From contig CAWGGS010000048.1 in the NCBI GenBank assembly GCA_963822095.1, forward strand, positions 1 to 64,000: DNA of 64,000 nucleotides, in the 5' to 3' direction. Origin of the DNA: CAWGGS01 sp963822095. Its GTDB lineage: Bacteria > Desulfobacterota > Desulfobulbia > Desulfobulbales > Desulfocapsaceae. Shown one piece after another: positions 54,956 to 63,243 of the stretch. Both the position numbers and the translations under genes were made by a program. The notes under the pieces were generated by a model. It was not told the origin of the DNA and made no database searches. It saw nothing but the letters and a program-made list of their open reading frames with translations. Each line of letters opens with the position of its first letter. Position 1 is the first letter of the stretch.

Positions 54956-55131
54956 TGGCAATAAAATGTAGAGAATGCTCAGCCAACCTTGAAGTCCTTC
55001 GCCTGTGCAGCCGTATTCGGATGCGCTGCTCCAAATGTCATCGAGAGTATCAGATCCATGAAATAGCCGGCGACCTGGATCCGGAAACCGAAAAACTTCT
55101 CGAGAACTACACGGTTCTGATCTACGATTGA
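54955..55131 (+). CDS. 58-residue zinc-ribbon protein coupled to pyrE
   Basis: A small protein beginning MAIKCRECSANLEVLR. CxxC pairs at residues 5-8 and 25-28 (RCSKCHREYQ) form a four-cysteine zinc ribbon; an acidic helix follows (DLDPETEKLLENY). It starts inside the pyrE stop (TGATG). Such proteins are common as unannotated companions of metabolic genes; no function is claimed. Confidence 0.75.
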   Translation: MAIKCRECSANLEVLRLCSRIRMRCSKCHREYQIHEIAGDLDPETEKLLENYTVLIYD

Positions 55132-55481
55132 ATAAGGGCAACAGGTTCGCTTCCAGGAAAAGTGTACCGCTGCGCAAGTGAAGCACGCAAATCAGACGAA
55201 GTGTCATTTGGCAGCGCACTTCAGGTCAAGTTACATATTCATCGGATCCCTCAGGGCAATATCGGGTTCTTGGAGGAGAGGTATATTAAATTTCCCTCTC
55301 TATCAAATACGCCCCATCTTCCAAACGTTTACAGGACCTGGCAAAAACCTGACGTTTTTTTGGATATTTTTGTTGGACTATTCAGATTTTGGCATTACAA
55401 TATATCGCAATAGTTACTGATTTTAATACCTGAGATGATTACACCATAGTATAATCCGATAGACTTATCAGTTAACAACTA
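55132..55481. other. Intergenic region, no gene recognised
   Basis: A 350-base gap between the zinc-ribbon gene and the PilZ gene, AT-rich towards its right end where a promoter would be expected. Two overlapping plus-strand frames of about 80 codons have no recognisable composition. Confidence 0.35.
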
Positions 55482-55949
55482 ATGGATGTGCAGAAATCTT
55501 TTGTCAACACTGAAGGTATCTCGGTAATCAAGTGCCCGTCATGCAATAAGATCAAGAATCTGCAGGCGGACCAGTTCCGTGGAAGACAGCATGTCTTGAA
55601 GGTTCGGTGTTCCTGCGGGCATGCATGGAGCCTTCTTCTTGACTTCCGACGTCATTACCGCAAGGAAACAGAGCTCGACGGTACCTATACACTCGACCCT
55701 CCTGCAATCGGTGGCGGTCGCATAACGGTTATAAATATTTCACGTAGTGGCGTCGGGTGCAAGGTCACCAGCTCGCACTCCATAAAAATCGGCCAAAAAG
55801 CCCACCTCTGCTTCAATCTTGACAATAAAAAGCAGACTGCAATCAATAAGCAAGTACTCATTAGGACTGTTTTGGGTAACTATATCGGCTGCGAATTTGT
55901 CGAGGACAACGCTTTCGAAAAGGATCTCGGATTTTACCTGCAACCCTGA
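55482..55949 (+). CDS. PilZ domain protein with N-terminal zinc-finger-like region
   Basis: A 155-residue cytoplasmic protein. Residues 15-50 contain CPSCNK and RCSCGHAW, a CxxC plus CxC zinc-binding set. Residues 55-150 form a PilZ domain with RRHYRKETELDG and NISRSGVGCKV, the c-di-GMP-binding NxSxxG motif. It is a second PilZ protein in this window. Its stop faces the hflX stop 20 bases away. Confidence 0.82.
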   Translation: MDVQKSFVNTEGISVIKCPSCNKIKNLQADQFRGRQHVLKVRCSCGHAWSLLLDFRRHYRKETELDGTYTLDPPAIGGGRITVINISRSGVGCKVTSSHSIKIGQKAHLCFNLDNKKQTAINKQVLIRTVLGNYIGCEFVEDNAFEKDLGFYLQP

Positions 55950-55969
55950 TTCCTCTCTTTGAGGCAAGG

Positions 55970-57607
55970 TCAATCTCTGCCGAGAGTCTTGCCGATCAAG
56001 TCCTGTGCCTGTTGTAAAAAGGGTACCAACGTTTCACGTCTTATGGCACTGATTACGACGCCCTCGTTCTCCACTCTCCGAACAAGTGATTCAGAGTCTT
56101 CGACCCGGTCGATCTTATTGAAGACCTTCAGGCAGGGAATGTCCGCAAGCTTCAGTTCTTCAAACAGCTTCTCCACAACTGTCATATGATCCCTGTAACA
56201 TGGGTTTGAGACATCAATAACATGGACAAGAAGGTCTGCCTCGCTCAGTTCCTCGAGGGTTGCCTTGAAGGCCTGGAGCAACTCATCCGGAAGATGCTGA
56301 ATAAATCCCACCGTATCGGTCACTATAACCTCAATGTCTTCAGGAAAACGGAGCCTGCGGCTGGTGGGGTCGAGTGTGGCAAAAAGCTTATCTTCCGCCA
56401 GGATATTGCTTTCAGTCAAGGTATTCAAGAGAGTGGACTTGCCGGCATTGGTATAGCCGACCAGAGACAGAACGGGAAGGTCCTTTTTTCTGCGTTTGGC
56501 TCTTCTCCTGAATCTCTCACGAGCAACACTTGCCAATTCTTTGGCGAGTCTCGCCAGGCGATCGTTTATCCTGCGCCTGTCGATTTCCAATTTGGTTTCA
56601 CCCGGCCCTCTGGCACCGATTCCGCCGGTCAGGCGGGAAAGCGCGTCATCTCGGCTGGACAGATGCGGCAGCATGTATTTCAGCTGAGCCATCTCCACCT
56701 GGAGCTTTCCCTCTCTGCTCATTGCTCGATGAGCAAAGATATCGAGGATCAATTGGGTCCGGTCAATAACCCGCAAGTCTGTAAAATCCGTTATCGATCG
56801 GACCTGGGAAGGATTCAATTCCTGGTTGAAAATAAGAAGGTTGGCATCCAATTGCAGGGCGCGAATCATGATCTCTGCAAGCTTTCCTTTTCCAAGGATA
56901 AGGCGAGGATTGATCTTTCGGCTTCGTTGCAGAACCGTTTCAAGTACCTGTACTTGATCTGAACGGGCCAAATCGACCAGCTCCTGCAGGGAATCTTCGG
57001 CACGAGACTTCACCTCGGTACTGACACTTATCAAGATTGCCCGATCCTGTTTTCTATCGACCGCTTTTCGAGCATCCTTCCTGGAAAACTCAGCTTCCAG
57101 TTCGGCAATCAAAGACGAGAAGGGATCTGTCTGTTTGGCAGGATGGATCGGGGTGAGGAAAAGCCAGTTCTTTCCTGCAATCGTATCCGGTAAAAGATGA
57201 GACGACAGAAGTTTCTCCGGTTCCCCGTCGGAGTTTACCTGAAGGACAGAGAGCATATCAAGCCGCAGAAAGAGAAGGTCCATCAGGTCTTCATCACTGA
57301 TTTCCTCTCCAGCCAGATGGGTATGGACAAGCCTCAAGCCTTTCAGCCTGCCTCCCGCGGATCGTATCAAAGACAATTGGGGTATCATGATACCGCCGAA
57401 GGTTCCGACAATGACGGTCTCGATCTTTCCGGAGCGGTGAATCAAAAGCCCTACCTGTCTGTTCAGCTCATGGGATATCCGGCACAGGGTCCGTGCCATA
57501 TCCGCACCGATGATCATATCCCCGGTCACCCTCTTCGAGGCCAATCTCTCGAGACTTTTGAGCTGGTTTTTTTTCAGTCCTTGGATATTACCTGTTACGC
57601 TGCCTAT
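55970..57607 (-). CDS. hflX: GTPase HflX with apparent ATA start
   Basis: A ribosome-associated GTPase that splits stalled 70S ribosomes after heat stress. The N-terminal HflX domain (ILGKGKLAEIMIRALQ...LIFNQELNPSQVRSI) is followed by the GTPase domain: G1 GYTNAGKSTLL, G3 DTVGFIQHLPDELLQAFKAT, G4 NKID. The first canonical start is TTG at 57544 (524 residues). Upstream, an open frame continues 21 codons reading GSVTGNIQGLKKNQLKSLE, which is homologous to the usual HflX N-terminus; it begins at ATA (57607-57605) six bases after a perfect GGAGGT. I therefore extend the gene to 57607, as a likely AUA start, with moderate confidence. nadE ends 31 bases upstream. Confidence 0.85.
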   Translation of the reverse strand: MGSVTGNIQGLKKNQLKSLERLASKRVTGDMIIGADMARTLCRISHELNRQVGLLIHRSGKIETVIVGTFGGIMIPQLSLIRSAGGRLKGLRLVHTHLAGEEISDEDLMDLLFLRLDMLSVLQVNSDGEPEKLLSSHLLPDTIAGKNWLFLTPIHPAKQTDPFSSLIAELEAEFSRKDARKAVDRKQDRAILISVSTEVKSRAEDSLQELVDLARSDQVQVLETVLQRSRKINPRLILGKGKLAEIMIRALQLDANLLIFNQELNPSQVRSITDFTDLRVIDRTQLILDIFAHRAMSREGKLQVEMAQLKYMLPHLSSRDDALSRLTGGIGARGPGETKLEIDRRRINDRLARLAKELASVARERFRRRAKRRKKDLPVLSLVGYTNAGKSTLLNTLTESNILAEDKLFATLDPTSRRLRFPEDIEVIVTDTVGFIQHLPDELLQAFKATLEELSEADLLVHVIDVSNPCYRDHMTVVEKLFEELKLADIPCLKVFNKIDRVEDSESLVRRVENEGVVISAIRRETLVPFLQQAQDLIGKTLGRD

Positions 57608-57637
57608 AACCCAACCTCCACGTACATCTTCCCTAAA

Positions 57638-59284
57638 TTATCCCCTGTAGTTCTGAACGTTTGGGAAACGCCTTCCATACCCAAAGGCCTTGCTGGTTAC
57701 CTTCAAACCCATGGGGGCTTGCTTTCTTTTATATTCATTAATACGGACTCGGCGCAGGATGTCACCGACTATCGTTTCGTCATACCCTTTGGCAACTATG
57801 GTTTTCAAGCCATAACCCTTTTCAAGATGCATTTCCAGTATCTGGTCAAGAAGTTCGTAGGGTGGAAGGTCATCTTGATCACGCTGATCGGCCTTTAATT
57901 CCGCAGTGGGCGCCTTGGTAATCGAATTTACAGGAATGATTTCCCTGTTCCTGTTGATATAGCGGGCGAGCTCATACACGAGTTGTTTTGGCACATCGGA
58001 AATAACAGCCAGGCCGCCACTCATATCCCCATAGAGTGTGCAATAGCCAACCGCCATCTCACTTTTGTTTCCCGTGGTTAAAAGCAAACGCCCTAATTTG
58101 TTCGACAGTGCCATCAATAGATTCCCCCGAATCCTGGCCTGTATATTCTGCTCGGTAAGATCTTCCTTCATCCCTGTAAACAGTCTCTCAAGACTTTTTT
58201 GATAACTGGTGAACAAATCGCTTATCGGAAGGATTTCGAACCTGCATCCGAGATTTGTGGCCAGATCCCGGGCATCATCCAGTGAACCGGAAGAGCTGTA
58301 TGGTGAGGGCAAGGCAATCCCCATCACATTTTCAGGCCCCAGGGCCTCCACAGCAAGGGCAGCAGTCAGGGCTGAGTCGATCCCACCGGAAAGACCGAGC
58401 ACCACCGAGCGGAATCCGCACTTTTCAACATAATCTTTTACCCCCATCACCAACCCGTCATGGACAGCTGCAATTTCATCCTCTTTTGCGGGGCAGTGGA
58501 TTTCTCCCTGCCAGGTATTTGTATCCACAACAAAAAGGTCTTCTTGAAACCCAGCCCCCTTTGCCACTACCTTTCCGTCTTTGTCGGTGACGGTACTTCG
58601 TCCGTCAAAGAGCAGTGAATCCTGCCCGCCGACCTGATTGACATAAATTAACGGGACATGATACCTGGAGACAAGAGACCGGAATATCCTATGCCGTGTT
58701 GCCTCTTTCCCACGTTGAAACGGAGAAGCCGAAACATTTACCAGGATATCGATTTTTCGTTTCTGTTTCTTAGCGGTTTGGAAAAGATCTCTTATCGGAT
58801 CAACGGCATATTCCCCAACCTGCTCGTGCCATACATCTTCACAAACCGTAAGACCAAAGTTCAATCCGTCGAGAGAATACAACTCCGATGGAGGTCCTGG
58901 TTCAAAATATCTTGTCTCATCAAAGACATCGTAGGAGGGTAAAAGCTGTTTTGCGGCCCTGAAGACAATCTTTCCATCTCTGGCGACCACGACTGCATTA
59001 TAGAGTGGTTTTCCAGGTTCACCATGCCTTCTTTCAATACATCCAAACATCACATCGATTTTCGGTAAACTTTTCAAGAGTTCCGCTACAGCAAGCTCAT
59101 GGTCATCAAGAAAAGAGGAACGTTCAAGAAGATCCTGGGGAGGATAACCGGTTACGGCCATCTCGGGAAAGATGGCAAGACGGCAGCCGCGTTCGACGGC
59201 TGCCCGGGTGCCATCTATAATTTTTTTACAATTTAATGTAAAATCACCGATAATCGGATTTGTCTGTACCAGCCCGATCTTCAC
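57638..59284 (-). CDS. nadE: Glutamine-dependent NAD+ synthetase NadE
   Basis: Makes NAD+ from deamido-NAD with glutamine as nitrogen donor. 548 residues: N-terminal carbon-nitrogen hydrolase domain with catalytic Glu in FPEMAVTGYPP, Lys in AAKQLLPSYDVFDE and Cys in GLTVCEDVW; C-terminal ATP pyrophosphatase domain with GLSGGIDSALT and TTGNKSEMAVGYCTLYGDM. The start is GTG at 59284, overlapping the stop of the small upstream ORF (GTGA). It belongs to the mltG-smallORF-nadE unit. Confidence 0.95.
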   Translation of the reverse strand: MKIGLVQTNPIIGDFTLNCKKIIDGTRAAVERGCRLAIFPEMAVTGYPPQDLLERSSFLDDHELAVAELLKSLPKIDVMFGCIERRHGEPGKPLYNAVVVARDGKIVFRAAKQLLPSYDVFDETRYFEPGPPSELYSLDGLNFGLTVCEDVWHEQVGEYAVDPIRDLFQTAKKQKRKIDILVNVSASPFQRGKEATRHRIFRSLVSRYHVPLIYVNQVGGQDSLLFDGRSTVTDKDGKVVAKGAGFQEDLFVVDTNTWQGEIHCPAKEDEIAAVHDGLVMGVKDYVEKCGFRSVVLGLSGGIDSALTAALAVEALGPENVMGIALPSPYSSSGSLDDARDLATNLGCRFEILPISDLFTSYQKSLERLFTGMKEDLTEQNIQARIRGNLLMALSNKLGRLLLTTGNKSEMAVGYCTLYGDMSGGLAVISDVPKQLVYELARYINRNREIIPVNSITKAPTAELKADQRDQDDLPPYELLDQILEMHLEKGYGLKTIVAKGYDETIVGDILRRVRINEYKRKQAPMGLKVTSKAFGYGRRFPNVQNYRG

Positions 59285-59433
59285 CTAGGCCCTCTCCTTT
59301 TGCTCATTAGATAATCAATGTTGTTCGCCATCTTCCTAAAGACATCCATACGGATAATACTCTCCGGATTTTTTATCAGTTCAAACGGCGCCGAACCAGA
59401 ATACCATGTCCCTCTCCGACTAACATCAATCAT
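59281..59433 (-). CDS. 50-residue protein coupled between mltG and nadE
   Basis: The ORF begins MIDVSRRGTWYSGSAPFEL and ends MSKRRGPR. It starts inside the mltG stop (ATGA) and stops inside the nadE start (GTGA), so it is translationally coupled on both sides, which strongly argues that it is real. The C-terminal half (MDVFRKMANNIDYLMSKRR) looks helical and basic. The family is not recognised. Confidence 0.7.
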   Translation of the reverse strand: MIDVSRRGTWYSGSAPFELIKNPESIIRMDVFRKMANNIDYLMSKRRGPR

Positions 59434-60464
59434 TTCTTTTTTTTGTGTAATAATTTTCTTTTCTGATACTTCCATACTGCCCGATTGTGCTCGGAAAGTG
59501 TCTTGGAAAACTTGTGAGTGCCATCATTCTTAGATACAAAATACAAAAACGGTTCTTTGACGGGATGAAGCACGGCATCAAGTGAATCCTTCCCTGGATT
59601 GCAGATCGGCCCAATGGGAAGACCGGGAATCAAATAGGTATTATAAGGTGTATATCTCTGCAGGTCGCTCTTGACCAGGTTTCCGGAAAAGTTCTTGATC
59701 CCATAGATGACCGTTGGGTCCGACTGCAAACGCATGCCCAGCTTTAAACGATTCAGGAATACGGCTGCAATCATCGGCCGTTCTGTAGCATCTGCCGTCT
59801 CCTTTTCCACAATCGATGCCAGGATTACCGTTTCCCTCGCGGATAGGCTTCCCGTACCTTTTTCTATGAGTTCCTGCCACACCGTTTGAAAACGCTGCAC
59901 CATCGTCTGGATGATGCTTCGTGCATTTGTCGACATTCTGGTAAGATAGTAGGTATCCGGATAGAGATAGCCCTCAAGACTGGAAACGTTTTCAAGCCCT
60001 AGAGATGCGATAAAACCGGAATTATGAACAAGATGCATGAATACATCCTTGTCACACCACTCTCCCTTCGCAAATATCCCTGCGATCTCTTCTGCTTTCA
60101 ATCCTTCAGGGATCGTCACCGGATGTTGTACCGGACGCGCCTCCGAAAGCTTTCGCATGAGTTCAAGCGGTTTCAAGCCGGTAGCAATACGAAATTCTCC
60201 CGCCTGAAAAGTATGTGAATATCCCGTGAGTCTTGCCAAAATGAGAAAACGGATATCATCATGAATAAGACCGGATCTGGCAAGTATGTGGCGGATTTGG
60301 CTCGAAGTGCTTCTATGGGGGATTGTTATTATAACGGATTCTGAAGAGGAGGAGGGGCCTTTGGTCTCGGCATATTTGAACAGTAATCCGGCCGAGAAGG
60401 CAAGAACAAGAAAAGACAAAAGGGCCATACTCAGTATGACCCTTTTTGGATAAAGACCTTGCAT
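59430..60464 (-). CDS. mltG: Endolytic murein transglycosylase MltG
   Basis: Membrane-bound transglycosylase that ends glycan strand elongation. 344 residues: one membrane helix (about 12-30), a LysM-like region (VTIPEGLKAEEIAGIFAKGEW) and the YceG domain with the catalytic Glu in ILASIVEKETADATERP and YNTYLIPGLPIGPICNPG. The Lys-rich C-terminus (HKKKK) overlaps the next small ORF by ATGA. First gene of the mltG-smallORF-nadE unit. Confidence 0.94.
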   Translation of the reverse strand: MQGLYPKRVILSMALLSFLVLAFSAGLLFKYAETKGPSSSSESVIITIPHRSTSSQIRHILARSGLIHDDIRFLILARLTGYSHTFQAGEFRIATGLKPLELMRKLSEARPVQHPVTIPEGLKAEEIAGIFAKGEWCDKDVFMHLVHNSGFIASLGLENVSSLEGYLYPDTYYLTRMSTNARSIIQTMVQRFQTVWQELIEKGTGSLSARETVILASIVEKETADATERPMIAAVFLNRLKLGMRLQSDPTVIYGIKNFSGNLVKSDLQRYTPYNTYLIPGLPIGPICNPGKDSLDAVLHPVKEPFLYFVSKNDGTHKFSKTLSEHNRAVWKYQKRKLLHKKKK

Positions 60465-60526
60465 AGGGGCTGTCAGAAAATAAGTGTTACAATTAGGCGC
60501 TCAGACAGGAAGCCCCGAACCCGGCA

Positions 60527-62941
60527 TTATCGGGATTTTGAGGAGGCCTTGGTTGTCTTTTTTTCGGAACCGCCAAAGGCGATCCGGACCACTTCATCCA
60601 TATCCTTTACCGGAAAAAACTGCATCTTTTTACGAACATCCGCAGGGATCTCAACAATATCCTTTTTGTTCTGATCCGGAATAATAACCTTGTGGATGCC
60701 TGCCCGAAGTGCTGCTAACGCCTTCTCCTTCAGGCCGCCGATGGGAAGAATCCTCCCCCTGAGCGTTACCTCTCCGGTCATGGCCAATCCTTTAATCAGC
60801 TTCTTTTTAATAATTGCGGAATAAAGTGCCGTGGCCATGGTAATTCCGGCAGACGGCCCGTCTTTGGGAATTGCTCCGGCAGGGACATGAATGTGAATAT
60901 CGATTTTGTCGAAATATTCTTCCTCTACCTTCATATCTTTTGATCTGCTCCGACAATAGGTCAAGGCTGCCTGGGCGGATTCTTTCATCACGTCTCCCAA
61001 CTGGCCTGTTAGAATGAGCTTTCCTTTCCCCGGCATAAGATTGACCTCGATATGGAGGATTTCTCCTCCCACCTCGGTCCAGGCGAGTCCGGTGACCAGC
61101 CCCGGTTGCTCCAAGGTATCCATCTCGGTTTCCGGAATGGATTTCGGCGGACCGAGATATTTATCCAGGTTCCGCTTTGAGACACTGTACGGTCCGCGTC
61201 CGCCTTCAGCAATTTTCCGGGCTATCTTTCTACAGACCTTTCCTATCTCGCGCTCCAGATTCCGAAGCCCGGCCTCATGGGTATAATGGGTGATAATATA
61301 GGTTAAGGTATCATCCTCTAATTTAATATTCGAAGGGGTAAGCCCGTTCTCCTTGAGCTGGCGAGGCAGAAGATATCTCTTTGCTATAACGAGTTTTTCT
61401 TCCAAAGTGTATCCGGCCAGTCTGATCACCTCCATCCTGTCCATGAGCGGCCCTGGTATCGTATCGCTCATATTGGCGGTGGTAATGAACATAACCTTGG
61501 ACAGATCAAAGGGTAAATTCAGATAATGATCCGAGAATTCAAAATTCTGCTCCGGATCCAATACCTCAAGCAGAGCCGAAGAAGGATCCCCCCGATAATC
61601 GGAACCGATTTTATCGACCTCATCCATCATGAAAATCGGATTGTTGGAATTTGCGGTCTTCAACCCCTGGATAATTCTCCCCGGCATTGCGCCAATATAT
61701 GTCCGTCTATGGCCCCGGATCTCAGCTTCATCACGCATGCCTCCAAGAGAAATGCGGTGGAATTTTCGCCCCATAGCCCGGGCAATAGACTGTCCCAATG
61801 ATGTTTTCCCCACACCGGGAGGGCCAACAAAACAGAGTATGGGCCCTTTAGTGGATTGATTCAACTTCCGTACCGCCAGATATTCCAAAATACGTTCCTT
61901 GACCCTTTCCAGTCCGAAATGGTCCTCGTCCAGGACCTGCTTGGCAGCAACCAGATCAAGGCTGTCACGGGTGCCTTTTTTCCATGGTACATCAAGAATC
62001 CAGTCGATATAGGTCCTGATAATGGTGGCTTCGGACGAATCGGGATGCATCATTTCCATTCTGCTTATCTGCTTTTTCGCCTCCTTGCGAACGGATTTCG
62101 GCATCTTCTTTTTCTTCAGCTTCTTCTCAAGTTCCTCTATTTCCTGAAGACGATCATCAGTGTCGCCAAGTTCCTTTTGCAGGGCATGCAGTTGCTCGCG
62201 CAGATAATATTCCCGCTGGGATTTACTCATTTCCTCCTTGGCGTCATTCTGGATCTTGGCCTGTACGGTGGAAACCTCCAGCTCTTTGGCCAGAAGTTCA
62301 CTGACCAGCTTCAACCGATTGACCGGGTTAACCTCTTCCAGTATCGATTGGGACTCTGCTATTTTGAGGCGCAGGTTGGAACCGACCAGGTCCGCCAGTC
62401 GGCCGGGATCCTCAATGTTGTTGATGATCATCATCAGATCAGCCGAGAGGATACCTCTTAATGACATGATCTTTTCGGTCTGATCCCGCACCGTACGCAT
62501 CATGGCCTCGACCTCGACGGTAACAGGACCGGGATCTTCCTCCTCTATAACCTCAATGGCAACCTGAAATGACGGTTCCTTGCGCATGAATTCCTTGATT
62601 CGCGCTTTGGACATTGCCTGGACCAGAACTTTCAAACGGCCGTCGGGTAATTTCAAGGTCCGCATGATCATACAGACCATCCCTGTTTCATAGAGATCCT
62701 CTGCTTCAGGATTGTCCTTTGTGGCATCTTTCTGGGTCACCAGCATCAGGAGCTTGTTTGCTCCAAGGGCCTCGTTAACCGCTTCAACTGAATTCGGACG
62801 GCCAACGAAGAGAGGGATAATCATATAGTTGAAAATCACCACATCCCTTACGGCCATCATCGGCAAAACATCAGGAATTTCCATATCCTCATTACCGGAA
62901 AAATCATCCATACCGATACTCAACGAATCACTGTATTCCAC
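60527..62941 (-). CDS. lon: ATP-dependent protease Lon
   Basis: Cytoplasmic quality-control protease, 804 residues. The LAN substrate-binding domain spans about 25-215, a coiled-coil follows (about 220-290), then the AAA+ module with GPPGVGKTSLGQS and the Walker B PIFMMDEVDKIGSD. The proteolytic domain has the Ser-Lys dyad in PKDGPSAGITMATA and TGEVTLRGRILPIGGLKEKALAA. AGGAGG lies about nine bases upstream of the ATG. The start faces a divergent beta-helix gene 300 bases away. Confidence 0.97.
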   Translation of the reverse strand: MEYSDSLSIGMDDFSGNEDMEIPDVLPMMAVRDVVIFNYMIIPLFVGRPNSVEAVNEALGANKLLMLVTQKDATKDNPEAEDLYETGMVCMIMRTLKLPDGRLKVLVQAMSKARIKEFMRKEPSFQVAIEVIEEEDPGPVTVEVEAMMRTVRDQTEKIMSLRGILSADLMMIINNIEDPGRLADLVGSNLRLKIAESQSILEEVNPVNRLKLVSELLAKELEVSTVQAKIQNDAKEEMSKSQREYYLREQLHALQKELGDTDDRLQEIEELEKKLKKKKMPKSVRKEAKKQISRMEMMHPDSSEATIIRTYIDWILDVPWKKGTRDSLDLVAAKQVLDEDHFGLERVKERILEYLAVRKLNQSTKGPILCFVGPPGVGKTSLGQSIARAMGRKFHRISLGGMRDEAEIRGHRRTYIGAMPGRIIQGLKTANSNNPIFMMDEVDKIGSDYRGDPSSALLEVLDPEQNFEFSDHYLNLPFDLSKVMFITTANMSDTIPGPLMDRMEVIRLAGYTLEEKLVIAKRYLLPRQLKENGLTPSNIKLEDDTLTYIITHYTHEAGLRNLEREIGKVCRKIARKIAEGGRGPYSVSKRNLDKYLGPPKSIPETEMDTLEQPGLVTGLAWTEVGGEILHIEVNLMPGKGKLILTGQLGDVMKESAQAALTYCRSRSKDMKVEEEYFDKIDIHIHVPAGAIPKDGPSAGITMATALYSAIIKKKLIKGLAMTGEVTLRGRILPIGGLKEKALAALRAGIHKVIIPDQNKKDIVEIPADVRKKMQFFPVKDMDEVVRIAFGGSEKKTTKASSKSR

Positions 62942-63243
62942 TCAAACCTCCTGACAAAAATGATGGTCGACACGATAGTCACCCATCCTGACACTCTCTC
63001 CACCAAAGGAACGGAACCTGTGCTCAGGCACCTTATTTCCTGCGTCTATATTTTACACGAATTCTTTAATTTAGCAAAAAAGTTGGAAAAAACTAAACAC
63101 TGACTTATAGGAAGTCAAGACAACAAGCGCAAGGTTATTTTCCCTTTTTTTATTTTTTCTTGAAGTCTTGTCCGATTTCTACCATACTAGCGGAACTTAT
63201 AGAAAACAGGAACCTTTTACCCTCTTCTTTCGGAGAATTCCCC
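62942..63243. other. Divergent promoter region of lon
   Basis: A 300-base AT-rich gap between lon and the beta-helix transferase gene. It should carry both promoters. A heat-shock promoter is expected for lon from family knowledge, but I could not assign one with confidence. Confidence 0.35.
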
